This document shows positions 17,130 to 23,853 of a stretch of 64,000 bases of DNA, one piece after another. Position 1 is the first letter of the stretch. The number at the start of each line of letters is the position of its first letter. The position numbers were made by a program, and so were the translations under genes. The DNA is from Flavobacterium phragmitis. Its GTDB lineage: Bacteria > Bacteroidota > Bacteroidia > Flavobacteriales > Flavobacteriaceae. The stretch lies in the NCBI RefSeq assembly GCF_900112575.1, contig NZ_FOMH01000002.1, positions 248,001 through 312,000 on the forward strand, in the 5' to 3' direction. Below the pieces are notes generated by a model. That model worked only from the letters and a program-made list of their open reading frames with translations. It had not been told where the DNA came from and ran no database searches.

Positions 17130-18494
17130 TCAGTACTTTCCTCTCTTTTCGTCTTCTACTTTCTTGATGACATTTCGGGCAACTTCGATTTTAAACTTCT
17201 TGCCTTTCATTTTCTCCTCTTTGATGTTTTTCAAAAGGTCTTTTACTTTATTGTATTTTACAGCTGCAAACGAAACAAAATCTTTTACTTCAATTAAACC
17301 TAAATCGTCCTTTTCTAGTTTTCCTTTTTGCGAAAAGAACCCCACAATATCAAATTTATTCAGTTTCGTTTTCTTTCCGCCACTGATGTAGATTGTTTGA
17401 AATTGCGGTGGTTTTGGCAGTGAAACATTTCCTTCAACATCTAAAACATCCATTTTGTAATCGATATAATCGAATTGTTTTTCACTTTCGTGAATAATAA
17501 TATAGGCCGTTCCCGTTGCCTGCATACGCGCTGTACGTCCGTTACGGTGGGTGAATTCGTCTTCTTTTAAAGGCAGATGATAATGAATAACATGTTTCAT
17601 TTCTGGAATATCCAAACCTCTGGCGGCTAAATCTGTCGTCACCAAATACGTCACACTTCCGTTTCTAAACTGAATCAAAGCACGCTCCCGCTCTTCCTGA
17701 TCCATGCCGCCGTGATAATAAACCGAATAGATTCCTTTTTCGTTTAAAGTATCGCTAATACGTTCTGCTGCATCTCGGTGATTACAGAAAATAATAGCCG
17801 ATTCTGATTTCAGCGAACAAATCAAATTGAACAAACTCTGCAATTTGTCTTTGGCTGGCGAAAGCACCATTTTCATCGAAAGGTTTTCTTTCTCCTCTTC
17901 TTCTGGAATAAAATCCAAAACGGTCGGATTTACAACTCGTGTGTATTTCGGAATCTCAATATCTGACGTTGCCGAAACCAAAACTCTTTTATTAACTTTC
18001 GGTAATCTCCCGATAATAAAAGACATCTGCTCATGAAACCCTAATTGAAGCGACTTGTCAAACTCGTCCAAAATTAAAGTCTGAATTTTATCTGTTCTGA
18101 AAGTTTCTCTGTCGATATGATCTGCAATTCTTCCAGGCGTTCCAATTAAAACTGCCGGCGGATTGCTTAAGTTTTTCATTTCCGTTTCAATCGAATGGCC
18201 ACCGTAACAAATATTGACTTTGTACTGCGTTCCCATTTTTTTCCAAACCTGTTCAATCTGAAGTCCCAATTCACGCGACGGAACCAAAATCAAACATTGA
18301 ACTGATAAGATTTCAGGTTGCAATAATTCTAAAACAGGAAGCAAAAACGCCAATGTTTTTCCAGATCCTGTTGGAGAAAGCAACAAAGTGTTATTATCGT
18401 GAAGAATTACGTCTTTTGCAGTTTCCTGCATTTCGTTTAGGTTTTCAATGCCTAAATTCGAAAGTATATCGTTGGAATGGTGTTTTTTGTTCAT
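17130..18494 (-). CDS. DEAD-box RNA helicase, DbpA-like (DEFD variant)
   Basis: 454 residues from the ATG at 18494; a further in-frame ATG at 18572 gives an unsupported 26-residue extension. Motifs in order are Walker A SPTGSGKT (about 43-50), PSRELGLQ, TPGRIAD, motif II as DEFD instead of DEAD (ILDEFDKSLQLGF), SAT, and HRNGRTARM in place of the usual HRxGRxGR. The C-terminal 70 residues match the DbpA RNA-binding domain (TIYISGGKKTKLNKFDIVGF). DbpA acts on 23S rRNA helix 92 in ribosome assembly; the same role is an inference here. Confidence 0.9.
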   Translation of the reverse strand: MNKKHHSNDILSNLGIENLNEMQETAKDVILHDNNTLLLSPTGSGKTLAFLLPVLELLQPEILSVQCLILVPSRELGLQIEQVWKKMGTQYKVNICYGGHSIETEMKNLSNPPAVLIGTPGRIADHIDRETFRTDKIQTLILDEFDKSLQLGFHEQMSFIIGRLPKVNKRVLVSATSDIEIPKYTRVVNPTVLDFIPEEEEKENLSMKMVLSPAKDKLQSLFNLICSLKSESAIIFCNHRDAAERISDTLNEKGIYSVYYHGGMDQEERERALIQFRNGSVTYLVTTDLAARGLDIPEMKHVIHYHLPLKEDEFTHRNGRTARMQATGTAYIIIHESEKQFDYIDYKMDVLDVEGNVSLPKPPQFQTIYISGGKKTKLNKFDIVGFFSQKGKLEKDDLGLIEVKDFVSFAAVKYNKVKDLLKNIKEEKMKGKKFKIEVARNVIKKVEDEKRGKY

Positions 18495-18620
18495 TTTGCA
18501 AAAGTAGAGAAAAATAGCTGGCAGTTTACAGTTTTTAGTGTTCAGATTGGAATGCTGCTTATTTAAACGCAATCCCGATAGCTATCGGAAGCTAAGTTTT
18601 TTTAATTTTGATTGAGCATG

Positions 18621-18724
18621 GCTATTGATTGCCTGATTTTTTTTTAACGCAAAGTACGCTAAGATTTTTTTCTTTTGATTGGGTTTGTCTTGCGATAAGA
18701 ACGCAAAGCTGTATGCTTAGAACT
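18621..18724. repeat. direct repeat, copy 1, left of the receiver-like gene
   Basis: From GCTATTGATTGCCTGATTTTT through AACGCAAAGTACGCTAAG, CTTTTGATTGGG and TTGCGATAAGAACGCAAAGCT. The same order of blocks recurs at 19326-19430 in the same direction with scattered mismatches. The pair brackets the gene at 18902-19240. Confidence 0.7.
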
Positions 18725-18763
18725 TCGTCAAAGTCCTTACTTAAAGTTTTTTGCACAAAGTAT

Positions 18764-18870
18764 GTCATTTCGAGGAACGAGAAATCACACTCGTAGCTCG
18801 ACAAAGATTGTCAAAATTCTCCGCGTCCCGAGGCTTCGGGATAGTGCGATTTCTCGTTACTCGAAATGAC
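18764..18870. repeat. inverted-repeat element, GTCATTTCGAGG family, copy 1
   Basis: The left arm GTCATTTCGAGGAACGAGAAATC (18764-18786) pairs with 18848-18870 with one mismatch in 23. The spacer contains TCGACAAAGATTG. A second copy with shared ends and spacer motif is at 63226-63357. Confidence 0.75.
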
Positions 18871-18901
18871 AAAATATTCAATAATTTTTAAGCCTTTAAA
18901 A

Positions 18902-19240
18902 ATGTCATACAAACTTTTTCTTGACGATATTAGAGATGTAAATATGGTTTACAAAAATCTCACTAACAACGATTTTGTTATAGTTAGAAATTTTGAGGAT
19001 TTTAAAGCGGTAATTCTAGAAAAAGGCCTTCCTGAGTTAATTAGCTTTGATAATGATTTAGGTCTCGATGCAAATGATCAAGTTGCCGAAGATGGTTACG
19101 CTTGCGCCAAATGGCTGGTTTATGAATCCGGAATTGATTTACAAAATCTAAAATTCAATGTACATTCTGCAAATCCTGTTGCCAGCCAGCAGATTCAGGG
19201 TTTACTTGATAATTATATTAGACATTTGAGATTACAATAG
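18902..19240 (+). CDS. small receiver-like protein (cyclic-phosphate processing receiver domain, cREC)
   Basis: 112 residues from the ATG at 18902; an earlier in-frame ATG at 18866 lies inside a repeat. The sequence starts YKLFLDDIRDVNMVY, like the acidic pocket of response-regulator receivers, and contains ISFDNDLGLDANDQVAEDGY. This FLDDxR / SFDNDLG pattern characterises small stand-alone receiver proteins proposed to act in cyclic-phosphate RNA or nucleotide processing. No partner kinase or output domain is adjacent. It is bracketed by direct repeats, hinting at insertion. Confidence 0.7.
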   Translation: MSYKLFLDDIRDVNMVYKNLTNNDFVIVRNFEDFKAVILEKGLPELISFDNDLGLDANDQVAEDGYACAKWLVYESGIDLQNLKFNVHSANPVASQQIQGLLDNYIRHLRLQ

Positions 19241-19325
19241 TACAGGTTTTTAATCTATACTTGTAAAGAAAACAATTGTAAAAAGCAACCTTGCTTTACT
19301 TTGTGGGCACGGATTGCAAATCCGC

Positions 19326-19430
19326 GCTATTGGATTGCCTAATTTTTTTTAACGCAAAGTGCGCTAAGTTTTTTTGCTTTTGATTAGGCTGGGCTTGCGA
19401 TAAGAACGCAAAGCTATACGTTCAGAACCT
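19326..19430. repeat. direct repeat, copy 2, right of the receiver-like gene
   Basis: The blocks GCTATTGGATTGCCTAATTTTT, AACGCAAAGTGCGCTAAG, CTTTTGATTAGG and TTGCGATAAGAACGCAAAGCT occur in the same order as at 18621-18724. Confidence 0.7.
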
Positions 19431-19459
19431 CCTAAAAGTTTAATTTAAAATATTACTAT

Positions 19460-20089
19460 ATGGAAAACTTATTAACTAATATTCTTAGCTATTCAATTGT
19501 TCCCACATTGATTACTTTAATTATTACAAAAATAACTGAAGGAAGAATAAAAAGCTCTTTTGACAAGAAACTTGAAAACACCAAAAAAGAACATTCTTTA
19601 GAAATTACAAAATTTCAAAGAGAATTGGATTCGTTAATAGCAAAGGAAAATTTCAAGTTTACCAAGTTACACGAAGAGCGTTTTAATGTATTAAAAAAAA
19701 CTTACTCATTATTAAATAAGACTAGAAACGATTTGGGTCTTTTCGTTGCTGAAATCAAACTTATCCCAAGCAATACAACGTTTGAAAAAAACGAGGAAAG
19801 ATTACATATGAATTTTATAGCTTCAAACGAAGAGCTGATAAAATACATAGATGACAATTTAATTTTTTTTAGTAATAATCTTGAATCGATGCTTGCCGAG
19901 TTTATGGAAGAATCTTTTCAAATCTCTATTGACTATAAACCAAATCACCCTGTTAACAAATTAGTATTTCCTAATAGAGAAATTAAAGAGAATACTGTAT
20001 CAGCTTATAAAAGGCTCAACGAAAACATCCAACCTATTATGATTGCCATTAGAACAGAATTTCGAGAACTTTTAGGAGCTAATTTATAA
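19460..20089 (+). CDS. membrane-anchored coiled-coil protein of unknown function
   Basis: 209 residues. A single N-terminal hydrophobic helix (about 8-24, ILSYSIVPTLITLIITK) is followed by a charged coiled-coil stretch (about 30-75: FDKKLENTKKEHSLEITKFQ) and an alpha-helical C-terminal domain. I do not recognise a family. Proteins of this layout occur near defence and phage genes in other genomes, but nothing here supports that role. It starts just after the second direct repeat and ends before a GC-rich palindrome. Confidence 0.6.
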   Translation: MENLLTNILSYSIVPTLITLIITKITEGRIKSSFDKKLENTKKEHSLEITKFQRELDSLIAKENFKFTKLHEERFNVLKKTYSLLNKTRNDLGLFVAEIKLIPSNTTFEKNEERLHMNFIASNEELIKYIDDNLIFFSNNLESMLAEFMEESFQISIDYKPNHPVNKLVFPNREIKENTVSAYKRLNENIQPIMIAIRTEFRELLGANL

Positions 20090-20105
20090 TTTCAAAATTC
20101 CCCCT

Positions 20106-20183
20106 GCTAGCGCGAGCGTCCCGCTCGTGAACGCAATCTAAATCATTACGTAAAACGGACACGAGCGGGACGCTCGCGCCAGC
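20106..20183. repeat. GC-rich REP-like long inverted repeat
   Basis: The left arm (20106-20129) GCTAGCGCGAGCGTCCCGCT followed by CGTG is complementary to 20160-20183 with one mismatch in 24. Each arm itself contains the palindrome GAGCG/CGCTC. Its high GC contrasts sharply with the surrounding AT-rich DNA. Confidence 0.75.
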
Positions 20184-20199
20184 GACAATATATAAAATC

Positions 20200-20238
20200 A
20201 AAAAGCCTAATAAAAAAACAAATTTTATTAGGCTTTTT
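20200..20238. terminator. bidirectional terminator
   Basis: AAAAAGCCTAATAAAA (20200-20215) pairs perfectly with TTTTATTAGGCTTTTT (20223-20238). It lies between convergent genes, the coiled-coil protein (+) and the XRE regulator (-). Confidence 0.9.
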
Positions 20239-20258
20239 CAAATTGTAAAAAAGAATAA

Positions 20259-20690
20259 CTATTTATCCTTCAATATCTTCTCTAAATACTCTACTTTATC
20301 TTTTTCTGCCTGAATTAGACGTTCATAAAGCTTTTTATTTTCTTCGTAAGATTCTATTAACTTTTCTAAAGGATTAAAAGTAAGATTAGTACAAGAGTTA
20401 TTTAATATTTGTCCTTGTGCACTATTATCATAAAAATTATTGAAATAATTAATTGCAGCTTCGTCCGAAAAATTCTTAAGAGCTTCAACACTTACTCCTA
20501 AAGCTTTTGCAATTTGTTTTAGCTTTTCATCATCTATCGTTTCGCTGTTTTCTAAAGCAGAAATCGCTTGTTGGTTTGTTCCTAAAGCCTGAGCCAAAGC
20601 TTCTTGTTTCATATCACGAAGTTCACGAATACGACTTGTTTTTCTTCCTAATATGGCTTGGTTTTGATAGTGTGCTCGTAATTCTAAAAT
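20259..20690 (-). CDS. XRE-family HTH transcriptional regulator (start codon uncertain)
   Basis: The first in-frame ATG at 20612 gives 117 residues beginning MKQEALAQALGTNQQAISALE, which cuts into helix 1 of the Cro/CI HTH. The frame stays open upstream and codes for a plausible N-terminus, ILELRAHYQNQAILGRKTSR then IRELRD, before a stop at 20730-20732, but no ATG, GTG or TTG is present there. An ATT at 20690 follows a -7-like TATTTTTG box (20704-20711 complement). The C-terminus (about 85-117) is a charged helix. It is a probable repressor of unknown target. Confidence 0.6.
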   Translation of the reverse strand: MLELRAHYQNQAILGRKTSRIRELRDMKQEALAQALGTNQQAISALENSETIDDEKLKQIAKALGVSVEALKNFSDEAAINYFNNFYDNSAQGQILNNSCTNLTFNPLEKLIESYEENKKLYERLIQAEKDKVEYLEKILKDK

Positions 20691-20732
20691 ATTACTTGTT
20701 AAACAAAAATACGATTTTGATATATGAAATTA

Positions 20733-21111
20733 AATAAGTTGCTAAGTTTCTGAGATTCTGAGTTACTAAGTTTTGTTTCTTATTATTTAATCTTCTCTTT
20801 CTCAACGGTTAATTTTATCTAAATCAAAAAAGTTACAAACAAAGAAGTAGAAGCAAGCAAAGACTCAAAGTAATTTCAATAGCCCCTAGCTTTAGCTAGA
20901 GGACCAAAATACGAATTGAAAAAGGCTTTAGCCAAATCTGCGAAAGTTTGGCTAAAGCCCTTTTCTTCTTTAATTTTTATTATCCAGCTAAAGCTGGACG
21001 CAATTCAATCTTCCAACAATAAACTTATATTTAATTAATGTTTTTCTGACTTATTTTAAAAATCTTATATTTGAAAACATCAATTTTAAAATTCTAAAAA
21101 ATCGTAACAAA
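20733..21111. other. gene-free interval with tract, three hairpins and a promoter
   Basis: It contains a CTTAG-type tract read on the minus strand (about 20735-20772), a compound hairpin element (20880-21006) and an exact -7 box TATATTTG at 21066-21073, 39 bases before the ATG at 21112. I see no ORF in it. Confidence 0.6.
20880..21006. repeat. three-hairpin repeat (GGCTTTAGCC family)
   Basis: Hairpin 1 is CTAGC-TTTA-GCTAG (about 20886-20899). Hairpin 2 is GGCTTTAGCCAAA (20924-20936) with its perfect complement at 20947-20959. Hairpin 3 is TCCAGC-TAAA-GCTGGA (20983-20998). GAATTG and CAATTC mark the flanks. All three share a TTTAGCTA/TAAAGC core. Confidence 0.7.
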
Positions 21112-21855
21112 ATGGGACTATTCAACAATCTTTTTAAAAAGAAAGAAGAAAATACAGAATCAACTACTAATCAGCAAAATGGCAGGAAACACTTTGTATC
21201 TGAGAATGATTTTTTAGAAAAATACGGAGCTTTGGCTTTAGAAAAACAAAGAAATCTTTATGCTGTAACTGGAGGACTTTCATGGAATGTTGACATGAAT
21301 AAAGAAGAAATAACTTTTGGAGACGATTTGACATTTCCAATGCAGGTTTTGGGTTCGTTTTCGCATTCTTCTGAAACCTGGCTTTGGCTTTGGGAAAATA
21401 AAGCGGGCGGTTATGCTGAATCTGTTATGAAACAAGCGCTTTTATTAAAACAATACGGCGAAGAAAACAATATCGATTTATTGACTGTTGGCAAATTTGA
21501 CGCTGTTCCAAATGATTTGCATTTAATTGGAATGATTGCAACCGAAATGTTTGATGGAAGCGGTTATTATCTTGGAAATTACGGTCAGGGAACAATGGTG
21601 GTTACGATTAAATCGGATCTGATTGATAAAGCTGAAAGTGAAGAATTCTCCAGAATTTTAACTGTTTTTCCTGAACTGATTTCGACATTTGAAATTCAGA
21701 ATCATAAAAATGCTTTTACCCATTATCTGTCTCAAAAAGGTTACGAATTGACTTCGAATGGAAACGAAGTTAAAGCAGAAAAAGACGGAAATGTTATCAA
21801 TGCTGTTTTTAATGAAAACAACCTTTTGACCAACTTAAACGGTAATAATTCTTAA
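21112..21855 (+). CDS. DUF6882-like cytoplasmic protein
   Basis: 247 residues. The N-terminus MGLFNNLFKKKEE is a short basic-amphipathic start like that of other small Bacteroidota proteins. The body contains SFSHSSETWLWLWENKAGGY (about 82-101) and IGMIATEMFDGSGYYLGNYG (about 143-162), which resemble DUF6882; the family name is from memory and not certain. No catalytic motif is recognised. It has its own promoter (TATATTTG at 21066) and is followed by a structured repeat. Confidence 0.65.
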   Translation: MGLFNNLFKKKEENTESTTNQQNGRKHFVSENDFLEKYGALALEKQRNLYAVTGGLSWNVDMNKEEITFGDDLTFPMQVLGSFSHSSETWLWLWENKAGGYAESVMKQALLLKQYGEENNIDLLTVGKFDAVPNDLHLIGMIATEMFDGSGYYLGNYGQGTMVVTIKSDLIDKAESEEFSRILTVFPELISTFEIQNHKNAFTHYLSQKGYELTSNGNEVKAEKDGNVINAVFNENNLLTNLNGNNS

Positions 21856-21915
21856 GTAAAAACTTCAAACCTGAAACCTGAAACTTAAAACAAACTAACC
21901 ACAAAGTTTGTCTCC

Positions 21916-22030
21916 GCGTGAGGGATAGAGCTAAGCTACCGAAGTAGCAGCGAAAGCCCGACAGCTTCCCGATAAGAGGGCGTATAAGCTCAAAGTATAT
22001 TTGCCCTCTTATCGGGATGGTGGCACGCCC
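21916..22030 (-). ncRNA. structured RNA-like element, copy 2
   Basis: Ends GCGTGAGGG and GGCACGCCC enclose a perfect 15-bp hairpin, TCCCGATAAGAGGGC (21967-21981) with GCCCTCTTATCGGGA (22003-22017), and a smaller GCTAC-CGAA-GTAGC hairpin (about 21935-21948). The minus-strand order (GGGCGTG, hairpin, GTCGGGCTTTCGCTG, second hairpin, TATCCCTCACGC) parallels copy 1 at 12313-12390, where the outer block reads CTATC and GGGCT. Whether it is transcribed is unknown. Confidence 0.4.
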
Positions 22031-22064
22031 AGCTATTTATTTTTACAATTTTTCTTATTTATTT

Positions 22065-22106
22065 ACGCAACCTTTTGAATTATGTTTTACTAATTGATAT
22101 AATTTA
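22065..22106 (+). promoter_or_regulatory. shared upstream motif 1 (ACGCAACCTTTT, ECF-type promoter candidate)
   Basis: ACGCAACCTTTT at 22065-22076 is followed at fixed spacing by TTTTACT and GATATAA. The 12-mer ends 43 bases before the ATG at 22119. The same arrangement precedes the genes at 23173 and 23854. GCAACC resembles an ECF sigma -35 element, which typically carries an AAC core. Confidence 0.6.
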
Positions 22107-22118
22107 AAAAATATAAAT

Positions 22119-23012
22119 ATGAAAAAAATGTTATTTCTTATCGTAGGAATCCTAGCTGTTTCCTGCTCGAACAATGATCCTGTTTATGAACCATATTTAA
22201 ATTTGGACGAACCATTTGATCCGGGAGCACATGCAATTTCGTATACTATAACTCAAAAATATTACGATGAAGAGGACGAAAATTATCAGACTGATAAATT
22301 GTACTTTTCTGGAGAAAAACTTATTTTCTTTCAATACAATGACGGATCTTACAGTAAATATACCTATACCAACAATTTGGTAAGTGAGATACAAAATTAT
22401 GATGCAAGACGTGTAATGGCAACAACAACAAAATTGGCTTATGACAGCGCAGGCAGAATAATTGATTTTCAGGAAATGCCTTTTTCTGATAAAAGTATCG
22501 TTGCTAAAAAAATTACTTTTGCTTACAGTGCCGATAAAATAACTGCGACAGTGACGACTTCTCCTGTTGTTAGTACAAAAACGTATGAATTTAAGCTTGA
22601 TGCCAATAATCAGATTATTAGTTATAATGATGATGAGGTATTTGATTATGAAAACGGAAATCTTGCAGCTGTCTCGAAATCGAACGCAAAAATTACTTAT
22701 AGCGCAATAAAAAATGACAACAGTTATAAAAAAGATCTTTTGGGTAAAGAATGGAAACAAAATAACTTTTTATTGAATCTGCTTGGCTTAAAAGTAACTA
22801 ACCGTCTTTATATGTTTGAAGGTGAAACATCTGAAAATCTGATTGCATCTTCTACTACAATTCTTGATGACGACTCTGTTTACGATATGGTGGTTGATTA
22901 TGAATTTAATAGTCAAAATAAATTAGTAAAAGAAACGAGAAAACATTCTGAAACGATCGAAGGAGAAACGACAGATGTAGAAAGATCTGAATTTATCTAC
23001 GAGTATAAATAA
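22119..23012 (+). CDS. lipoprotein, paralogue 1 of a YD-repeat-like family
   Basis: 297 residues. The signal ends with the lipobox LAVSCSN (Cys16). The mature protein is beta-rich with short repeated motifs such as YTYTNNLVSEIQNYDA, LAYDSAGRIIDFQ and FDYENGNLAAVSK, which resemble the YD/RHS-type strand pattern seen in Bacteroidota surface lipoproteins. It is homologous to the protein at 23854-24705: same signal and same YTNNL / LDANNQI / GKEWK blocks. Probably outer-membrane or surface exposed. Function unknown. Confidence 0.7.
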   Translation: MKKMLFLIVGILAVSCSNNDPVYEPYLNLDEPFDPGAHAISYTITQKYYDEEDENYQTDKLYFSGEKLIFFQYNDGSYSKYTYTNNLVSEIQNYDARRVMATTTKLAYDSAGRIIDFQEMPFSDKSIVAKKITFAYSADKITATVTTSPVVSTKTYEFKLDANNQIISYNDDEVFDYENGNLAAVSKSNAKITYSAIKNDNSYKKDLLGKEWKQNNFLLNLLGLKVTNRLYMFEGETSENLIASSTTILDDDSVYDMVVDYEFNSQNKLVKETRKHSETIEGETTDVERSEFIYEYK

Positions 23013-23034
23013 GAGATTTTTAAAATTTAAATTG

Positions 23035-23068
23035 AGCCTGGTAAACCTAAAGTTTGCTGGGCTTTTTT
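23035..23068 (+). terminator. rho-independent terminator
   Basis: AGCCTGGTAAAC (23035-23046) pairs with GTTTGCTGGGCT (23052-23063), counting G-U pairs, and is followed by a T-run. It closes the first lipoprotein gene, so the next gene needs its own promoter. Confidence 0.7.
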
Positions 23069-23116
23069 AATTCTAAAATAAATCTGTTTCTTATTCTCAT
23101 TTTTTTTTGCATTTGC

Positions 23117-23158
23117 ACGCAACCTTTTAAAAAATATTTTACTGTTAAATATAAACTT
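23117..23158 (+). promoter_or_regulatory. shared upstream motif 2 (ACGCAACCTTTT)
   Basis: ACGCAACCTTTT at 23117-23128, then AAAAAATATTTTACT and AAATATAA, ending 45 bases before the ATG at 23173. It matches motif 3 (23799) over about 27 consecutive bases. Confidence 0.6.
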
Positions 23159-23172
23159 CAAAATCTATACTA

Positions 23173-23637
23173 ATGAAAAGCTCACTAAAATATATGATTC
23201 TCGCTTTAGTTACGATCTCAATAAGCTTGACAATTTCTTCATGTTCCAATGAAGAGGTAATGACCTACAACGTGCCAGATGATTATTTTTCACCTCCTTT
23301 ATATCTCAAATGCACCTCGAGTATTGAAGATGCTGATCCAAAAATTGTGACTTTAACGCAATATACAAGAGAGAATCCTTGTGAGCCAAATTCAATGGCA
23401 ATTGTGAAATCTAAGTCCAGCAAGTATACTCTCTATATTAGAGGACTTGCCACACCTGGAGAATGGAAAGTTTATTCAGGAAGCGGTATCACTTTCGATA
23501 ACGGTTCATTAACCGCTTCTGGAACAACGGTTACGGTGCATTTTGCGTCAGACTTTAAAAGTGGCTCAATAATGGCTGTTGGCAACAGTATCTCAGGAGA
23601 AACATGGGGGCCAATTTTGAATTTTTCTAAACCGTAA
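23173..23637 (+). CDS. lipoprotein of unknown function, unrelated to its neighbours
   Basis: 154 residues. The signal ends at the lipobox ISSCSN (Cys24). The mature domain is beta-rich, with SSKYTLYIRGLATPGEWKVY and GSLTASGTTVTVHFASDFKS. I do not recognise a family. It is not homologous to the lipoproteins on either side, yet carries the same upstream motif, so the three are probably co-regulated rather than duplicates. Confidence 0.65.
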   Translation: MKSSLKYMILALVTISISLTISSCSNEEVMTYNVPDDYFSPPLYLKCTSSIEDADPKIVTLTQYTRENPCEPNSMAIVKSKSSKYTLYIRGLATPGEWKVYSGSGITFDNGSLTASGTTVTVHFASDFKSGSIMAVGNSISGETWGPILNFSKP

Positions 23638-23718
23638 TTTTTTCAGATAAAGCAAAACACGAAATCATTTACAACCTAAATACAGAATCCATAAACCAAC
23701 ATAAACCAAATGTAAAAA

Positions 23719-23756
23719 GGCTCTAATAAACGTAAAGTTATTTAGAGCTTTTTTTT
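23719..23756 (+). terminator. rho-independent terminator
   Basis: GCTCTAATAAAC (about 23720-23731) pairs imperfectly with GTTATTTAGAGC (23737-23748) and is followed by a T8 run. Confidence 0.7.
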
Positions 23757-23798
23757 ACTTAAGTCAATTCTAAATTCTTACATTTTTTTTGCTTTTCT

Positions 23799-23840
23799 AC
23801 GCAACCTTTTAAAAAATATTTTACTACTAGATATAACTTA
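23799..23840 (+). promoter_or_regulatory. shared upstream motif 3 (ACGCAACCTTTT)
   Basis: ACGCAACCTTTT at 23799-23810, then AAAAAATATTTTACT and AGATATAA, ending 44 bases before the ATG at 23854. Spacing and flanking bases match the other two sites. Confidence 0.6.
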
Positions 23841-23853
23841 AAAGGAAAAAAAA

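Larger units (their letters stand above)
18495..18901. other. 407-bp gene-free interval made of repeats
   Basis: It holds a palindrome CCGATAGCTATCGG (18575-18588), the first copy of an AACGCAAAGTACGCTAAG direct repeat (18621-18724) and an inverted-repeat element of the GTCATTTCGAGG family (18764-18870). A 60-residue frame on the minus strand (18622-18804) lies wholly in these repeats and is not credible as a gene. Confidence 0.6.

Noticed and set aside
19460..20612. Phage-defence or toxin-antitoxin pair (coiled-coil membrane protein plus XRE regulator)
   Set aside because: The genes are convergent with a terminator between them, and neither has a toxin or nuclease motif. No evidence for a defence system.
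22197..22760. 187-residue antisense frame opposite the first YD-like lipoprotein
   Set aside because: Ile/Phe/Cys-rich with no domain pattern; the + strand gene has a signal, lipobox, paralogue and promoter.
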